A DNA stretch of 52,909 nt from Shewanella ulleungensis (GCF_014648315.1 NZ_BMQW01000017.1:1-52909); one strand, 5' to 3'. Shown: positions 8,563-16,125, counted from the first letter of the stretch. Notes: a model not told the origin generated them from the letters alone. Translations and numbers: made by a program.

Positions 8563-8904
8563 TTACGGTGCCTTATTTTTAATGATATTTACGACTTGTT
8601 CTAATTCGCTGACTCTGTTTGTGAGTAAATCGATATGTTGTTGCATGCCGTCTATTTGTAATTGCAATTTTTCCATGGGGTCGGCTGCTCCTATTGACGG
8701 TTGTTCTTGTGCTGGGATGTCGGCTAACTCAGGTAAGTTTTGCCATTCTGATTTAGGTAATGCTTTAAATTGCTGTAAGCCTTGGATCAGTATCGGCATC
8801 GCAAAGCGATTACCTAAACGACTTTTGATTAAAGCTAAACTAGGAGTATGGCCATTATTTGCTATTGCTTTTGCTGCAGCAAGTACTTGTTCAATTGGAC
8901 TCAT
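8563..8904 (-). CDS. Small coiled-coil protein, first gene of the helicase operon
   Basis: The protein has 113 residues. Residues 1-50 look helical and compact (MSPIEQVLAAAKAIANNGHT then PSLALIKSRLG), reminiscent of the winged-helix N-terminus of KfrA-type DNA-binding proteins. Residues 76-110 form a clear heptad coiled coil (MEKLQLQIDGMQQHIDLLTN onwards), suitable for dimerisation. The segment between is proline- and acid-rich. It is transcribed with the DUF2310 and helicase genes. The DNA-binding reading is an inference from residue pattern only. Confidence 0.65.
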   Translation of the reverse strand: MSPIEQVLAAAKAIANNGHTPSLALIKSRLGNRFAMPILIQGLQQFKALPKSEWQNLPELADIPAQEQPSIGAADPMEKLQLQIDGMQQHIDLLTNRVSELEQVVNIIKNKAP

Positions 8905-9063
8905 TGTTGGTTAAATTCCTTAATTATATGTAGCAATTTTCACTAATTTATTTTTTGTTTGATTGAAAATCATTTTAAATCAGTGCATTAAGTTTTGGCA
9001 TGATTTTAGCTACAAGGATCTGTAATAACAATGCGGATTATATTTTAACAAAAAGGATGCAAC

Positions 9064-9447
9064 ATGAAATCAAAACTTATCGCAGCTAGTGCAATGGCCG
9101 TTTTATCTTTAGGATTAAGCGGGTGCGTGATTAGCGTTGGCGATCATGAGTCGGATAAAGGTCACGATTATTGGGAAAAGCAGCAAGATAGAAATCGGTC
9201 GCTTTTAAACAGTTTATCTTTGGGCATGACGAGTGAGCAAGTGCAGACATTAATGGGAACCGCTGATTTTAGTGAAGCATACTCAAAAACCAATGCGACT
9301 AATAATGAACAGGCAATTAAAGTGCTGTTTTATCGCACTCAATGGGCTAAAGGCGATGGTAAAACGACTAAAGATGAGTGCACCCCAGTAGTCTTTAAAG
9401 ACAATACTTTAATTGGCTGGGGTGACACGGCTTTGCAACAAATATAA
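9064..9447 (+). CDS. DUF3192 family lipoprotein
   Basis: The precursor has 127 residues. A lipoprotein signal peptide ends in LSGC, with Cys21 as the lipidated residue, and Val at +2 suggests outer-membrane sorting. The mature part contains SLSLGMTSEQVQTLMGTADF near residues 50-69, a SmpA/BamE-like helix-turn pattern (GMT..QV..LMG), and ends with FKDNTLIGWGDTAL. This arrangement matches DUF3192 envelope lipoproteins. A strong ribosome binding site (AAAAAGGATGCAAC) precedes the ATG. The function is unknown. It stands alone, divergent from the helicase operon. Confidence 0.8.
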   Translation: MKSKLIAASAMAVLSLGLSGCVISVGDHESDKGHDYWEKQQDRNRSLLNSLSLGMTSEQVQTLMGTADFSEAYSKTNATNNEQAIKVLFYRTQWAKGDGKTTKDECTPVVFKDNTLIGWGDTALQQI

Positions 9448-9483
9448 GACGATTTGAATTGGTCTATTATTGTAAGGGCCTGG

Positions 9484-9714
9484 CTAACCTCTCATCATGA
9501 CGTCCAATTGGTCGATAACTTCAGACCATTGGGCATCTTCCATTAAGGCTTCTTTTATAAATGCACGTTGACTTGGATTCCAGCATGGGGCGTCAATCAG
9601 CAGGGTATGTGCTGCGAGTTTGTTTTGGCTAACAAACTCGTTAATGTCTTGCTGTGAGTGCGCTAATCCTAGCTGCTGGAATAAGTGGCTTAAATCATTT
9701 TCTGTGGTATCCAT
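9484..9714 (-). CDS. DUF2789 family protein
   Basis: This is a 76-residue acidic cytosolic protein. The sequence follows the DUF2789 pattern: MDTTENDLSHLFQQLGL at the start, a central DAPCWNPSQRAFIKEAL near residues 40-56, and EDAQWSEVIDQLDVMMR at the end. It is probably all helical. No function is established for the family. It is convergent with the DUF3192 gene 36 bases away. Confidence 0.8.
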   Translation of the reverse strand: MDTTENDLSHLFQQLGLAHSQQDINEFVSQNKLAAHTLLIDAPCWNPSQRAFIKEALMEDAQWSEVIDQLDVMMRG

Positions 9715-9842
9715 TTAGACAACTCCGTTATATGACCCGTTGGCATTTCCAGTATTAATCTTCGATACTCAAATTGCAAAGAACTAATCAATAAAGCTAT
9801 TTATTGATTATAAAGGTAAACCGTATTTGTAGATTGTTTCAA

Positions 9843-9893
9843 ACTTGTTAACTTGCTAAGTTATTCACTTGTTAACTGAACAAGTTAAGCAAA
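9843..9893. promoter_or_regulatory. Cluster of TTGTTAAC/AACTTG motifs upstream of the GNAT gene
   Basis: ACTTGTTAAC occurs twice (near 9843 and 9867) with AACTTGCTAAGTT between, and the second overlaps the palindrome CTTGTTAACTGAACAAG. Such spaced inverted repeats directly upstream of a gene suggest a repressor operator or overlapping promoter elements. No regulator is assigned. Confidence 0.35.
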
Positions 9894-9920
9894 TGAGTCA
9901 TCAAACAAGGAATAACAATA

Positions 9921-10568
9921 ATGGATAACCGAACCTTGGAAACCCTGCGAGCAGTATATTTAACTGCTGAAGACTTACGCGTGGCGGCTTCAATCCTCTA
10001 TAACGCATACCATGACGACCCTTATTTTATTGATGTGCTAGGGCAACAAGATCAAGCGCAATATGAACAAAAGTTACGTGCAGCTATTCGCGAAGAACTA
10101 AATGAGCTATGGCAACAAGAGCAGCCACTAATAGGTTTATTTGATGATGAAAGGCTTATAGGCGTAGCATGTGTCATTACTCAGCAAGTGCCGTTAGGGG
10201 AAGCGCGATATTGGCATTGGCGTTTAAAGATGGTGTTAGGTACTGGTTGGAAAGCAACCCAGAGCTTAATGGAAAAAGAGAGCTGTATTTTAGAACATTT
10301 ACCCTCTGATAAATGCGGCATTTTACAGTTTATTGCTCTGACACCTAATGAGCAAAACAAAGGCTATGGCGCAAGATTAATTCAAGCGGTATTAAGTTGG
10401 TGCGATGAACAACCTAAGCTTGACGGTATTGGCGTATTTGTCACTCATCCTAAGCATCATGCAGTGTTTGCCCAGCAAGGGTTTATGAGTATTGCTAAGG
10501 TCAATATTGGCAAGGTTGATGGCGAGATTTTATTTTATAACAAACAAAAGGCGGCGACTCAACGTTAG
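9921..10568 (+). CDS. GNAT family N-acetyltransferase
   Basis: The ORF encodes 215 residues. The acetyl-CoA-binding motif A is visible as LTPNEQNKGYGARLIQAVLS near residues 139-158 (pattern Q/R-x-x-G-x-G/A), preceded by a beta-strand (GILQFIA) and followed by IGVFVTHPKHHAVFAQQGF, the usual C-terminal strand and helix with a substrate-side segment. It would acetylate an amine on a small molecule or protein; the substrate cannot be predicted. ATG 9921 follows AAGGAATAACAATA. It is monocistronic and sits after a cluster of inverted repeats. Confidence 0.8.
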   Translation: MDNRTLETLRAVYLTAEDLRVAASILYNAYHDDPYFIDVLGQQDQAQYEQKLRAAIREELNELWQQEQPLIGLFDDERLIGVACVITQQVPLGEARYWHWRLKMVLGTGWKATQSLMEKESCILEHLPSDKCGILQFIALTPNEQNKGYGARLIQAVLSWCDEQPKLDGIGVFVTHPKHHAVFAQQGFMSIAKVNIGKVDGEILFYNKQKAATQR

Positions 10569-10667
10569 GTTCATTTGAGCGCGTAACCCAAAATAACGAC
10601 ACTAAGTTAAGTGTAATCAAATTCATGTTTTTTACCGTGTCTAAGCTAACAAATTATGGAGCCAGTC

Positions 10668-10991
10668 ATGCAGCCTAAACGCTATACATCTTTTGCAGAG
10701 TTTTATCCGTTTTACCTGTCGCAACATCAAGACCCTGTATGTCGCAGGCTGCATTACATTGGCAGCAGTATTATTGTTGTGATTATTATAAGCACAATGA
10801 TAAATCAGCATTGGTGGCAATTGCTGCTTTTACCAGTTGTAGGGTATGGGTTTGCTTGGTTGGGCCATTTTATGTTTGAAAAAAATCGTCCAGCGACATT
10901 TACTTATCCGCTGTACAGTTTGCGGGCTGATTGGGTGATGTTTGGGCAAATGTTAAAACGCCAGTGGCGTAACGTTATTGGGTCAAAATAG
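10668..10991 (+). CDS. DUF962/Mpo1-like small membrane protein
   Basis: This 107-residue protein starts at ATG 10668, which has GGAG at the right distance; an upstream in-frame ATG at 10656 has no ribosome binding site. The sequence YTSFAEFYPFYLSQHQDP then CRRLHYIGSS is the DUF962 signature, with conserved His residues in the first half (LHYIG, WLGHF) that in yeast Mpo1 bind iron for 2-hydroxy fatty acid dioxygenation. Two or three hydrophobic spans are present (around residues 30-45 and 50-70). Enzymatic activity of bacterial members is an inference from the family. Confidence 0.8.
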   Translation: MQPKRYTSFAEFYPFYLSQHQDPVCRRLHYIGSSIIVVIIISTMINQHWWQLLLLPVVGYGFAWLGHFMFEKNRPATFTYPLYSLRADWVMFGQMLKRQWRNVIGSK

Positions 10992-11008
10992 AGCCTAGCT
11001 CACACATT

Positions 11009-11026
11009 TGTGAGCATTATCCTACA
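11009..11026 (+). promoter_or_regulatory. GacA/UvrY-like binding site upstream of csrB copy 1
   Basis: TGTGAGCATTATCCTACA fits the half-site plan TGTRAG-N6-CYTACA known for the GacA/UvrY/VarA response regulators. The centre lies about 180 bases before the predicted sRNA start, close to the distance for the perfect site before copy 2. Two other palindromes overlap it: GCTCACA/TGTGAGC at 10998-11015 and CCTACATCGATGTAGG at 11021-11036. Confidence 0.55.
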
Positions 11027-11161
11027 TCGATGTAGGTATTCTTATCTAAAGTTGTGAGTATTAATCGAGTGGAGTAATTAAAAAGTGTTTAAAAACAGTT
11101 GCTTGTTGATTTTTGGCCGTTTTTTGTTATGTTAAGTTTTTGTTTCGGTCGGTTTTAATGG

Positions 11162-11190
11162 CTTTTCATGCAATGCTTTTTAGCTAGAAT
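11162..11190 (+). promoter_or_regulatory. Predicted promoter of csrB copy 1
   Basis: A good -10 hexamer TAGAAT is at 11185-11190. The region 17 bases upstream (CTTTTC) is a poor -35, as often seen in activator-dependent promoters. The predicted start is near 11197. Confidence 0.4.
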
Positions 11191-11196
11191 GTACAC

Positions 11197-11658
11197 ATCA
11201 AAGCGAACGAATAACTGGCTTTTCTTAGGATGAGAAATAAAGGTTAATTTGCAGCCGATGAGCCCAATTTTTGAAGTAGATTGTTAGTAAAAATTTTCAA
11301 GGACGATATTAGGACACGCCCAAGGACATAGGGCATAAGCTCGGCAAATGGATAGTCGAATCAAGGAAGGGTGAAGCGAAAGCGACACAAGGATTTAAGG
11401 ATAGGATTGCAGGATGCAGCAAGGATGATTCAACGGAATGAATGCTCAGTCGATGGATAGGCTGTTCAATGGAATGACACTCATAAGATACTTTGATTAT
11501 ATTCGTATAAACAAAGGTCATGGAAATGAGCAAAAATGGAAACGGATTGCTAGGATGCATGTTTACATGGACGACGCAGGGAGCACATTTCAGTAGGACG
11601 CTGACAAAAGTGTTACGGGCACAACCTTATAACTTAAGGTTGTGCCTTTTTGCTTTTT
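11197..11658 (+). ncRNA. csrB: CsrB-family small RNA, copy 1 (CsrA-sequestering)
   Basis: The plus strand from about 11230 to 11600 contains around 21 GGA motifs, many as AGGA, AAGGAT, CAGGATG or ACGGA, and many in short hairpin loops. This density is the hallmark of CsrB/CsrC RNAs, which bind many CsrA dimers and relieve their control of translation. The 3' portion ends with GACGCAGGGAGCACATTT, like E. coli CsrB, then a strong terminator. No protein coding is evident. In E. coli csrB lies between syd and yqcC, and both genes flank this region. The 5' end is inferred from the -10 element; a length of about 460 is slightly above E. coli CsrB (369). Confidence 0.85.
11618..11658 (+). terminator. 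Intrinsic terminator of csrB copy 1
   Basis: GGCACAACCTTA and TAAGGTTGTGCC form a perfect 12-base stem with a short loop, followed by TTTTTGCTTTTT. Confidence 0.9.
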
Positions 11659-11745
11659 GCCAGGTTAATATTTTATCAGACAGTATTATTTCAATCATAA
11701 TCAATCTGGGATCATAGATACTCTAAACCACTGTTTTTCTACTGC

Positions 11746-12945
11746 TCAATAAAATGAAGATGGGTCTATATCTAAGCTACTTGGCGATATTCCTCGTTCA
11801 ATATTGAGATCACACCTTAATAAATCAACCATCATAATATCGATGTAACGTTTATGTTTGAGTGAATAGAAACACTTTACAATGGGTTGTAATACATCTC
11901 GATCTTTGGCTTCCCATACTATGCCGACACGTTCATCAGAGAGTACAACTAATGAACCAACAGGATAGACTCCAATACAGCGGATAAACTCATAAACTAA
12001 TTCTTGATCCAAGTGAAATGGGGTTAAGCTAATGAGGATTTTAAACGAGGCTGCAGGGCTCATCGCTTCTTTATAGGTTCTAGTTGCAGTTAATGCATCA
12101 TAGATATCAATAATACAACTCATTCGACCATGAATTGGGATTTCATCTTCCTTCAATCCTTTCGGGTAGCCTCGACCATCTATTTTTTCGTGATGCATCA
12201 AACACACATCTTTGCTTATATCAGATAAGCCCTTAGTGTCTGCCATGATTTCAATTGCGAAATTCTGGTGCAATTTCATATGTTCGAGTTCTTCAGGTGT
12301 TAACTTACCAGGTTTATGAAGTATATGATCATCGATCCTTATTTTGCCTATATCATGCAGGATCCCCCCAATAGCAAGTTGTCTAAGAATGTCGACATCA
12401 AGTTTGAGGTGGTGGCCAAAAGTAACAAGCAAAAATGCGACGTTTATAGCATGTTCTAGTAAATAAGCATCTTTAGTCCGTAGAGCTAGTACACATTTAA
12501 AAGCGTCTTCATTTGTCAAAACGGATTCAATCATGTTGTTGATAATATTATCAAATTGTTTGACGTTAATGTCTTTACCTTCATAGGTACCCGACAAAAA
12601 TTTTTGAATTAAGCTTTTTGCTTCTGCTAGTAGCTTTTTAGCTTGAATCTGCTGGCTTGTCCTTGTTATGGTTGATTTTCTATATAGTGGGTTTAATAAG
12701 AAGTTTGATTTGTCTCGCGGTCTTAGGCCACAACTACTTGATGACCGATTAACATCGACCCAAACACGAATGACGTTACTTTTTTTTAGTTTTAATATTG
12801 CATCTTGATATTTTAATTGACCGGGGTTGCGGATTTTTATTTTATTTTGGTCGCGATCAATAGCGGTAATGAACATGCCAATGGTTAGTTGATCGATAGG
12901 GAGTATAATGACGTCACTATTATCATCTATTGCGCAATGATCCAT
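11746..12945 (-). CDS. DUF3391 plus HD-GYP domain protein, c-di-GMP phosphodiesterase
   Basis: The protein has 399 residues. The N-terminal about 90 residues (LPIDQLTIGMFITAIDRD, then VIRVWVDVNRS) match DUF3391, often found ahead of HD-GYP. The HD-GYP domain follows with GILHDIGKIRI near residue 195, MHHEKIDGRGYPKGL near 250 and IIDIYDALTATRTY near 280. The HD pair and full HHExxDGxGYP motif are present, so hydrolysis of cyclic di-GMP is expected. Start: the in-frame TTG at 12963 would add six residues, but that stretch holds a GGAGGT ribosome binding site nine bases before ATG 12945, so the ATG is chosen. It lies between two csrB copies, on the opposite strand, suggesting a link between Csr and c-di-GMP signalling. 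Confidence 0.9.
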   Translation of the reverse strand: MDHCAIDDNSDVIILPIDQLTIGMFITAIDRDQNKIKIRNPGQLKYQDAILKLKKSNVIRVWVDVNRSSSSCGLRPRDKSNFLLNPLYRKSTITRTSQQIQAKKLLAEAKSLIQKFLSGTYEGKDINVKQFDNIINNMIESVLTNEDAFKCVLALRTKDAYLLEHAINVAFLLVTFGHHLKLDVDILRQLAIGGILHDIGKIRIDDHILHKPGKLTPEELEHMKLHQNFAIEIMADTKGLSDISKDVCLMHHEKIDGRGYPKGLKEDEIPIHGRMSCIIDIYDALTATRTYKEAMSPAASFKILISLTPFHLDQELVYEFIRCIGVYPVGSLVVLSDERVGIVWEAKDRDVLQPIVKCFYSLKHKRYIDIMMVDLLRCDLNIERGISPSSLDIDPSSFY

Positions 12946-13185
12946 ACCTGCTTTACCTCCCAATTAAGGTTTAACAATTTATTAACAATAGACTGGAGGT
13001 TAACATAATTAATTCTCTATCTCGAATCGCAATTTTACTGCATCCTTGCTATCGATGATGTTAATCTTCCAAAATTTTCATTTCAAAAAAATTAGTTTTC
13101 GTAACATTTCGGTCATAACATACAACTTCTATATCAACCCTGTCATAGACGAACATCAAATCTTTACCTTTTTTGCTTGTTTCTT
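12946..13185. other. AT-rich intergenic region upstream of csrB copy 2 and the HD-GYP gene
   Basis: This non-coding stretch must contain the HD-GYP promoter (minus strand) and lies before the palindrome at 13186. I see no ORF with coding character and no clear terminator. Confidence 0.4.
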
Positions 13186-13203
13186 TGTGAGATATATCTC
13201 ACA
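13186..13203 (+). promoter_or_regulatory. Perfect GacA/UvrY-type palindrome upstream of csrB copy 2
   Basis: TGTGAGATATATCTCACA is a perfect 18-base inverted repeat of the TGTGAG-N6-CTCACA form bound by GacA/UvrY/VarA two-component regulators ahead of csr sRNA genes. Its centre is about 169 bases upstream of the predicted sRNA start, close to the spacing at copy 1. No regulator gene is nearby. Confidence 0.75.
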
Positions 13204-13327
13204 TGAAGTGTGAGACTAATCACTTTATTATTGAGTAAATAAACCACTGTAATTCTAACTTGTTAATTTTTAATGATTTAATTTTTTATGCATTAACAGT
13301 GGTATTTTATTCATAAAGAGGTATCTG

Positions 13328-13357
13328 TTTACGTAGAGGTAAATGAATTATTATTTA
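13328..13357 (+). promoter_or_regulatory. Predicted promoter of csrB copy 2
   Basis: TTTACG (-35) and TATTTA (-10) are separated by 18 bases. The predicted start is near 13364, just before CTAGGACGGGGACATT, where the GGA motifs begin. Confidence 0.4.
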
Positions 13358-13363
13358 TCTCGT

Positions 13364-13790
13364 TCCTAGGACGGGGACATTACAAAGGAAGTGAAATGGT
13401 CATGATGACCTGATTTAAACGGATTTTATGGAAGAATTACAGTTTCAGGACGAAACGAAAAACACGTTATACGCTTTATGTGGAACGACGGGTTTTAAAC
13501 ATTATTAGGATGATAATGTTGCAGGAAGCAAAATACTCAGCAAATGATTTGCTACAGGATATGTAAAAATTTCATGGATGATTTAAGGACACGCTTAGGA
13601 TTGAGCAGGCTCGGTCAATGGATAATCGAGTAAGAAGGAAAGTACGCAAGTACAAGGATCATCATGGAATGACCAAGGATTGAGCAGGACGCAAGTTATA
13701 CGCATGGATGGTGCAGGGAGCACTTAAATAGCGGGAAAGCTTAACAAGAGATATAGAGGCCGCGGCAGTTACTGTCGCGGCCTTTCTTTT
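13364..13790 (+). ncRNA. csrB: CsrB-family small RNA, copy 2
   Basis: About 22 GGA motifs occur in about 380 bases (for example CTAGGACGGGGACAT, CAGGAAGC, AAGGACAC, CAGGGAGCAC). It is homologous to copy 1 in the middle and 3' part: both have AAAAATTT, GACACGC, GCTCGG, AATGGATA and TCGA in the same order, and both end with the CAGGGAGCAC element. The 5' thirds differ. It ends in a GC-rich terminator and has a perfect GacA/UvrY-type palindrome upstream. It should act with copy 1 to titrate CsrA. Related bacteria such as Vibrio also carry several csr sRNAs. Confidence 0.87.
13757..13790 (+). terminator. Intrinsic terminator of csrB copy 2
   Basis: AGGCCGCGGCAG and CTGTCGCGGCCT pair around TTA with one mismatch, followed by TTCTTTT. 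Confidence 0.9.
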
Positions 13791-13928
13791 GGTTTTTTTC
13801 AGGGCAATGGAACTTTGTAGTGATATGGTGTCCAATTATAAAGTGCGTATGTACAGAGGTTGAGTACTGCATCCTAGTATTTCATTCTAGTACTTCATTT
13901 CTAGGCCACTATTGTATAAGGAGATAGC

Positions 13929-14636
13929 ATGAAAGGGTTTAAAGTTGCACTATTGATTGGTTTTTCATTTGTTTGCTCTAACGCCATTGCAGTCGTGACC
14001 GAAGAACAACAACAATGGGTTGAGCAAGCGTTCAGCGATCTCAATAGTAATAATGACGGTACCAAGGTGCTTTGGCAGTATTCACAGCAAACAGTAATGC
14101 CAGACATGACCCGTATTGAACAATTCAATGCATCCTTACCTGAAACTGAACGTTGGAGTTTGGTGTCCGAAAATGGTGATACTCCTGGTAAAAAGCGCTT
14201 AACTGAATACCGAGAGCGTCAACAAGATCTGCATGAAGATAAAGACGAAACTAGCTATGAATTAGCGTTTTCTGATTTAATTGATTTGTCGACATTGGTT
14301 TTTGTCGGTGAGGATGACAATAATATGTCATTTACGTTTACACCCAATATTGATGAGCTAGACAATAACGCATTAGCAGGCGTGCTTTATTTGGATAAAA
14401 CATCCAAGCATTTACGTAAAATTCTCATCAGAAATACTGACGAGATAAATCCTGCGTTTTCAGTTACTTTAACTAAATTTGAATTAGAGTTAAGTTTTGA
14501 TGTGTTTGAGGGATTAGTGATGCCAGCTCATACATCAACCACTATAATGGGTACAGCGGCAATTTTTAAGTCACTCGACAGTGTTCAAACTGTTACCTAC
14601 AGCGATTATAAAATCCTCAACAATCCACAAACTTAA
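13929..14636 (+). CDS. Secreted protein of unknown function
   Basis: This 235-residue precursor has a signal peptide (MKGFKVALLIGFSFVCSNAI, probable cleavage after AIA). The mature protein is acidic and has alternating beta-like segments (LSTLVFVGED, NNMSFTFTPN, LAGVLYLDK, HLRKILIRN, SVTLTKFELELSFDVF, then TTIMGTAAIF), suggestive of a beta-sheet fold such as the LolA/outer-membrane lipoprotein carrier type. I do not recognise a family. ATG 13929 is preceded by AAGGAGATAGC, a strong ribosome binding site. It is monocistronic, with a terminator 18 bases after its stop. Confidence 0.75.
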   Translation: MKGFKVALLIGFSFVCSNAIAVVTEEQQQWVEQAFSDLNSNNDGTKVLWQYSQQTVMPDMTRIEQFNASLPETERWSLVSENGDTPGKKRLTEYRERQQDLHEDKDETSYELAFSDLIDLSTLVFVGEDDNNMSFTFTPNIDELDNNALAGVLYLDKTSKHLRKILIRNTDEINPAFSVTLTKFELELSFDVFEGLVMPAHTSTTIMGTAAIFKSLDSVQTVTYSDYKILNNPQT

Positions 14637-14654
14637 TTGTATTGTGTGGCAATA

Positions 14655-14685
14655 AAAAACGCTATTTTTGAAAAATAGCGTTTTT
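14655..14685 (+). terminator. Intrinsic terminator, bidirectional
   Basis: AAAAACGCTATTTTT and AAAAATAGCGTTTTT form a perfect 15-base repeat around a single G (the real loop must open a few A-T pairs). A and T tracts at both ends serve both converging genes. Confidence 0.85.
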
Positions 14686-14728
14686 ATATTCATTTCTTAG
14701 TTATGTTGCCTAAAAAAGTAGAACTGCT

Positions 14729-15115
14729 TTAATGGCATTTACCTGAGTCACAACTTTTACTGCTGCCGCATCCACCAAACTTACCACTTGCAGTAGGAGA
14801 TTCCATCCATTCTGGTTCAGGGAATATAGGCCATTCAATTTTTTTGGCACGGTTACCATGCATCATAATATGGCCTCGGTATTGGTTTATACCGTCGGTG
14901 CTAAATTCAAACATAAAGGTCGCTTTCCAGCAAATGCCAGTACTTCCGCCAATGCTTGGACGAGCAGACTCCATAGCAATGGCCAGTAGTTGAACATTTT
15001 GTTTTTTACATGATTGTTCGGCAATTGTTCTACTCAGTTCGGCCATTTGCCTTAATTGCCAAAAAAATGCGCCAACAACGACTAAAGCAACAAATAATAA
15101 AAAATCACTCATCAT
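14729..15115 (-). CDS. DUF3301 family membrane-anchored protein
   Basis: The protein has 128 residues. An N-terminal membrane anchor (DFLLFVALVVVGAFFWQLR) is followed by AELSRTIAEQSCKKQNVQLL, the conserved DUF3301 segment, then FMFEFSTDGINQYRGHIMMH. The family role is unknown. The last 20 residues include GGCGSSKSCDSGKCH, a Cys/Gly/Ser tail with four cysteine or histidine ligands that could bind metal; I do not associate this tail with the family. It overlaps the upstream DUF3549 gene by four bases (ATGA), so the pair is coupled. Confidence 0.8.
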   Translation of the reverse strand: MMSDFLLFVALVVVGAFFWQLRQMAELSRTIAEQSCKKQNVQLLAIAMESARPSIGGSTGICWKATFMFEFSTDGINQYRGHIMMHGNRAKKIEWPIFPEPEWMESPTASGKFGGCGSSKSCDSGKCH

Positions 15116-16125
15116 AGGCTGGTTGCCTTAAATAATCCGCCGATAGCGGTTGCTAATTGGATGCTGCGGTCTGGATGACGTAAATCAGTGAGTAATCCTT
15201 GACGTAAGCTTGGTATCGCCACGATATCAGCAAACACCTGGTTAAAGAAGTGCTGTGGCTGTTTTGCTAATGCTTCTAAATACACTTTACGGGTTGCATC
15301 ATCTTTTAGTGCCAGCCAATTACGAACAGCAATGGTAATTAAGTGATTGTCGTTTAACAATTGTTGTTCATTTAATTGCTTAATGGCCACCATGCTCAAT
15401 TGTGTGTCTGATGCCAATGCAGCAAGGTACATCACTTTTAAGTTAGCATCGGCTTGTGATAATAGCTGTAATAATCGCTCAGCTAGACGTCTATCAATAG
15501 CGATATGCTCTAAGCATTGACACAATGCAGCTTGTACCTCAATGGGGGCATGGTCGAATGTATTAATGATGTCATCAAGATGATCAAATTGATGTGCGCG
15601 AACGCAAATATCCGCTAAACCTTGTAGGCCTAATTGTTGCCAGGTATCAGCGGGTGCTTGGCCTGATAAATATTGGGCGGCAAATTCATATTGGCTTGAG
15701 GCACTTTGGCCAAGTTGCAACCTTACTAAGGCATTAAACAATGCAAGCTTATTTTGATTTGGTTTAAAACTAAAAGGATGATTGGCTAATTGCTCTTGTT
15801 GTTCATCGCTCAACGTTTGGGTTGGATCGCGTCCGAGCGCCTCTAAAATCATTTTGATAAATTGAGTTCGTGGGGCAGGAGATAATAAGCCTTGCTCGTC
15901 TAACGGTAACTTTACGAACCAAATATACGGTTGCTGCTGTTGTTGCCAAAATACAATTGCAAATTGCGCATGCCCTTGAATAGGGTAAGGATACGGCGCT
16001 AATAAAGAATCGATTTGCTGAAATGCCAACATATCAATATGCTGAACACGGCGGCCTAAATCATAAATTTGGAATTGGGTATTGGCGGTGGTCAGGAATT
16101 GGCTAAGAGTGGTTATTTCGGTCAT
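15112..16125 (-). CDS. DUF3549 family protein
   Basis: The protein has 337 residues. The N-terminus (ITTLSQFLTTANTQFQIYDL, GRRVQHI) and the following PYPIQGHAQFAIVFW are as I recall for DUF3549. The second half is helical and leucine-rich, with HEAT-like character (ALCQCLEHIAIDRRLAERLL and onwards). There is no signal peptide or membrane span. It forms an operon with the DUF3301 gene. The function is not established. In gammaproteobacteria it often accompanies yqcC and truC, as here. Confidence 0.8.
   Translation of the reverse strand: MTEITTLSQFLTTANTQFQIYDLGRRVQHIDMLAFQQIDSLLAPYPYPIQGHAQFAIVFWQQQQQPYIWFVKLPLDEQGLLSPAPRTQFIKMILEALGRDPTQTLSDEQQEQLANHPFSFKPNQNKLALFNALVRLQLGQSASSQYEFAAQYLSGQAPADTWQQLGLQGLADICVRAHQFDHLDDIINTFDHAPIEVQAALCQCLEHIAIDRRLAERLLQLLSQADANLKVMYLAALASDTQLSMVAIKQLNEQQLLNDNHLITIAVRNWLALKDDATRKVYLEALAKQPQHFFNQVFADIVAIPSLRQGLLTDLRHPDRSIQLATAIGGLFKATSL

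Noticed and set aside
10998..11015. GCTCACA/TGTGAGC hairpin read as a terminator for the DUF962 gene
   Set aside because: It lacks a T-run and shares its right arm with the GacA-like site, so a binding-site reading is preferred.
11309..11717. Open frames inside csrB copy 1 (minus 11309-11560, plus 11520-11717)
   Set aside because: They overlap the GGA-dense sRNA and its terminator, have no ribosome binding site and no protein-like composition.
12946..12963. TTG 12963 as the start of the HD-GYP protein
   Set aside because: The stretch contains a GGAGGT ribosome binding site for ATG 12945, so the six-residue extension is unlikely.
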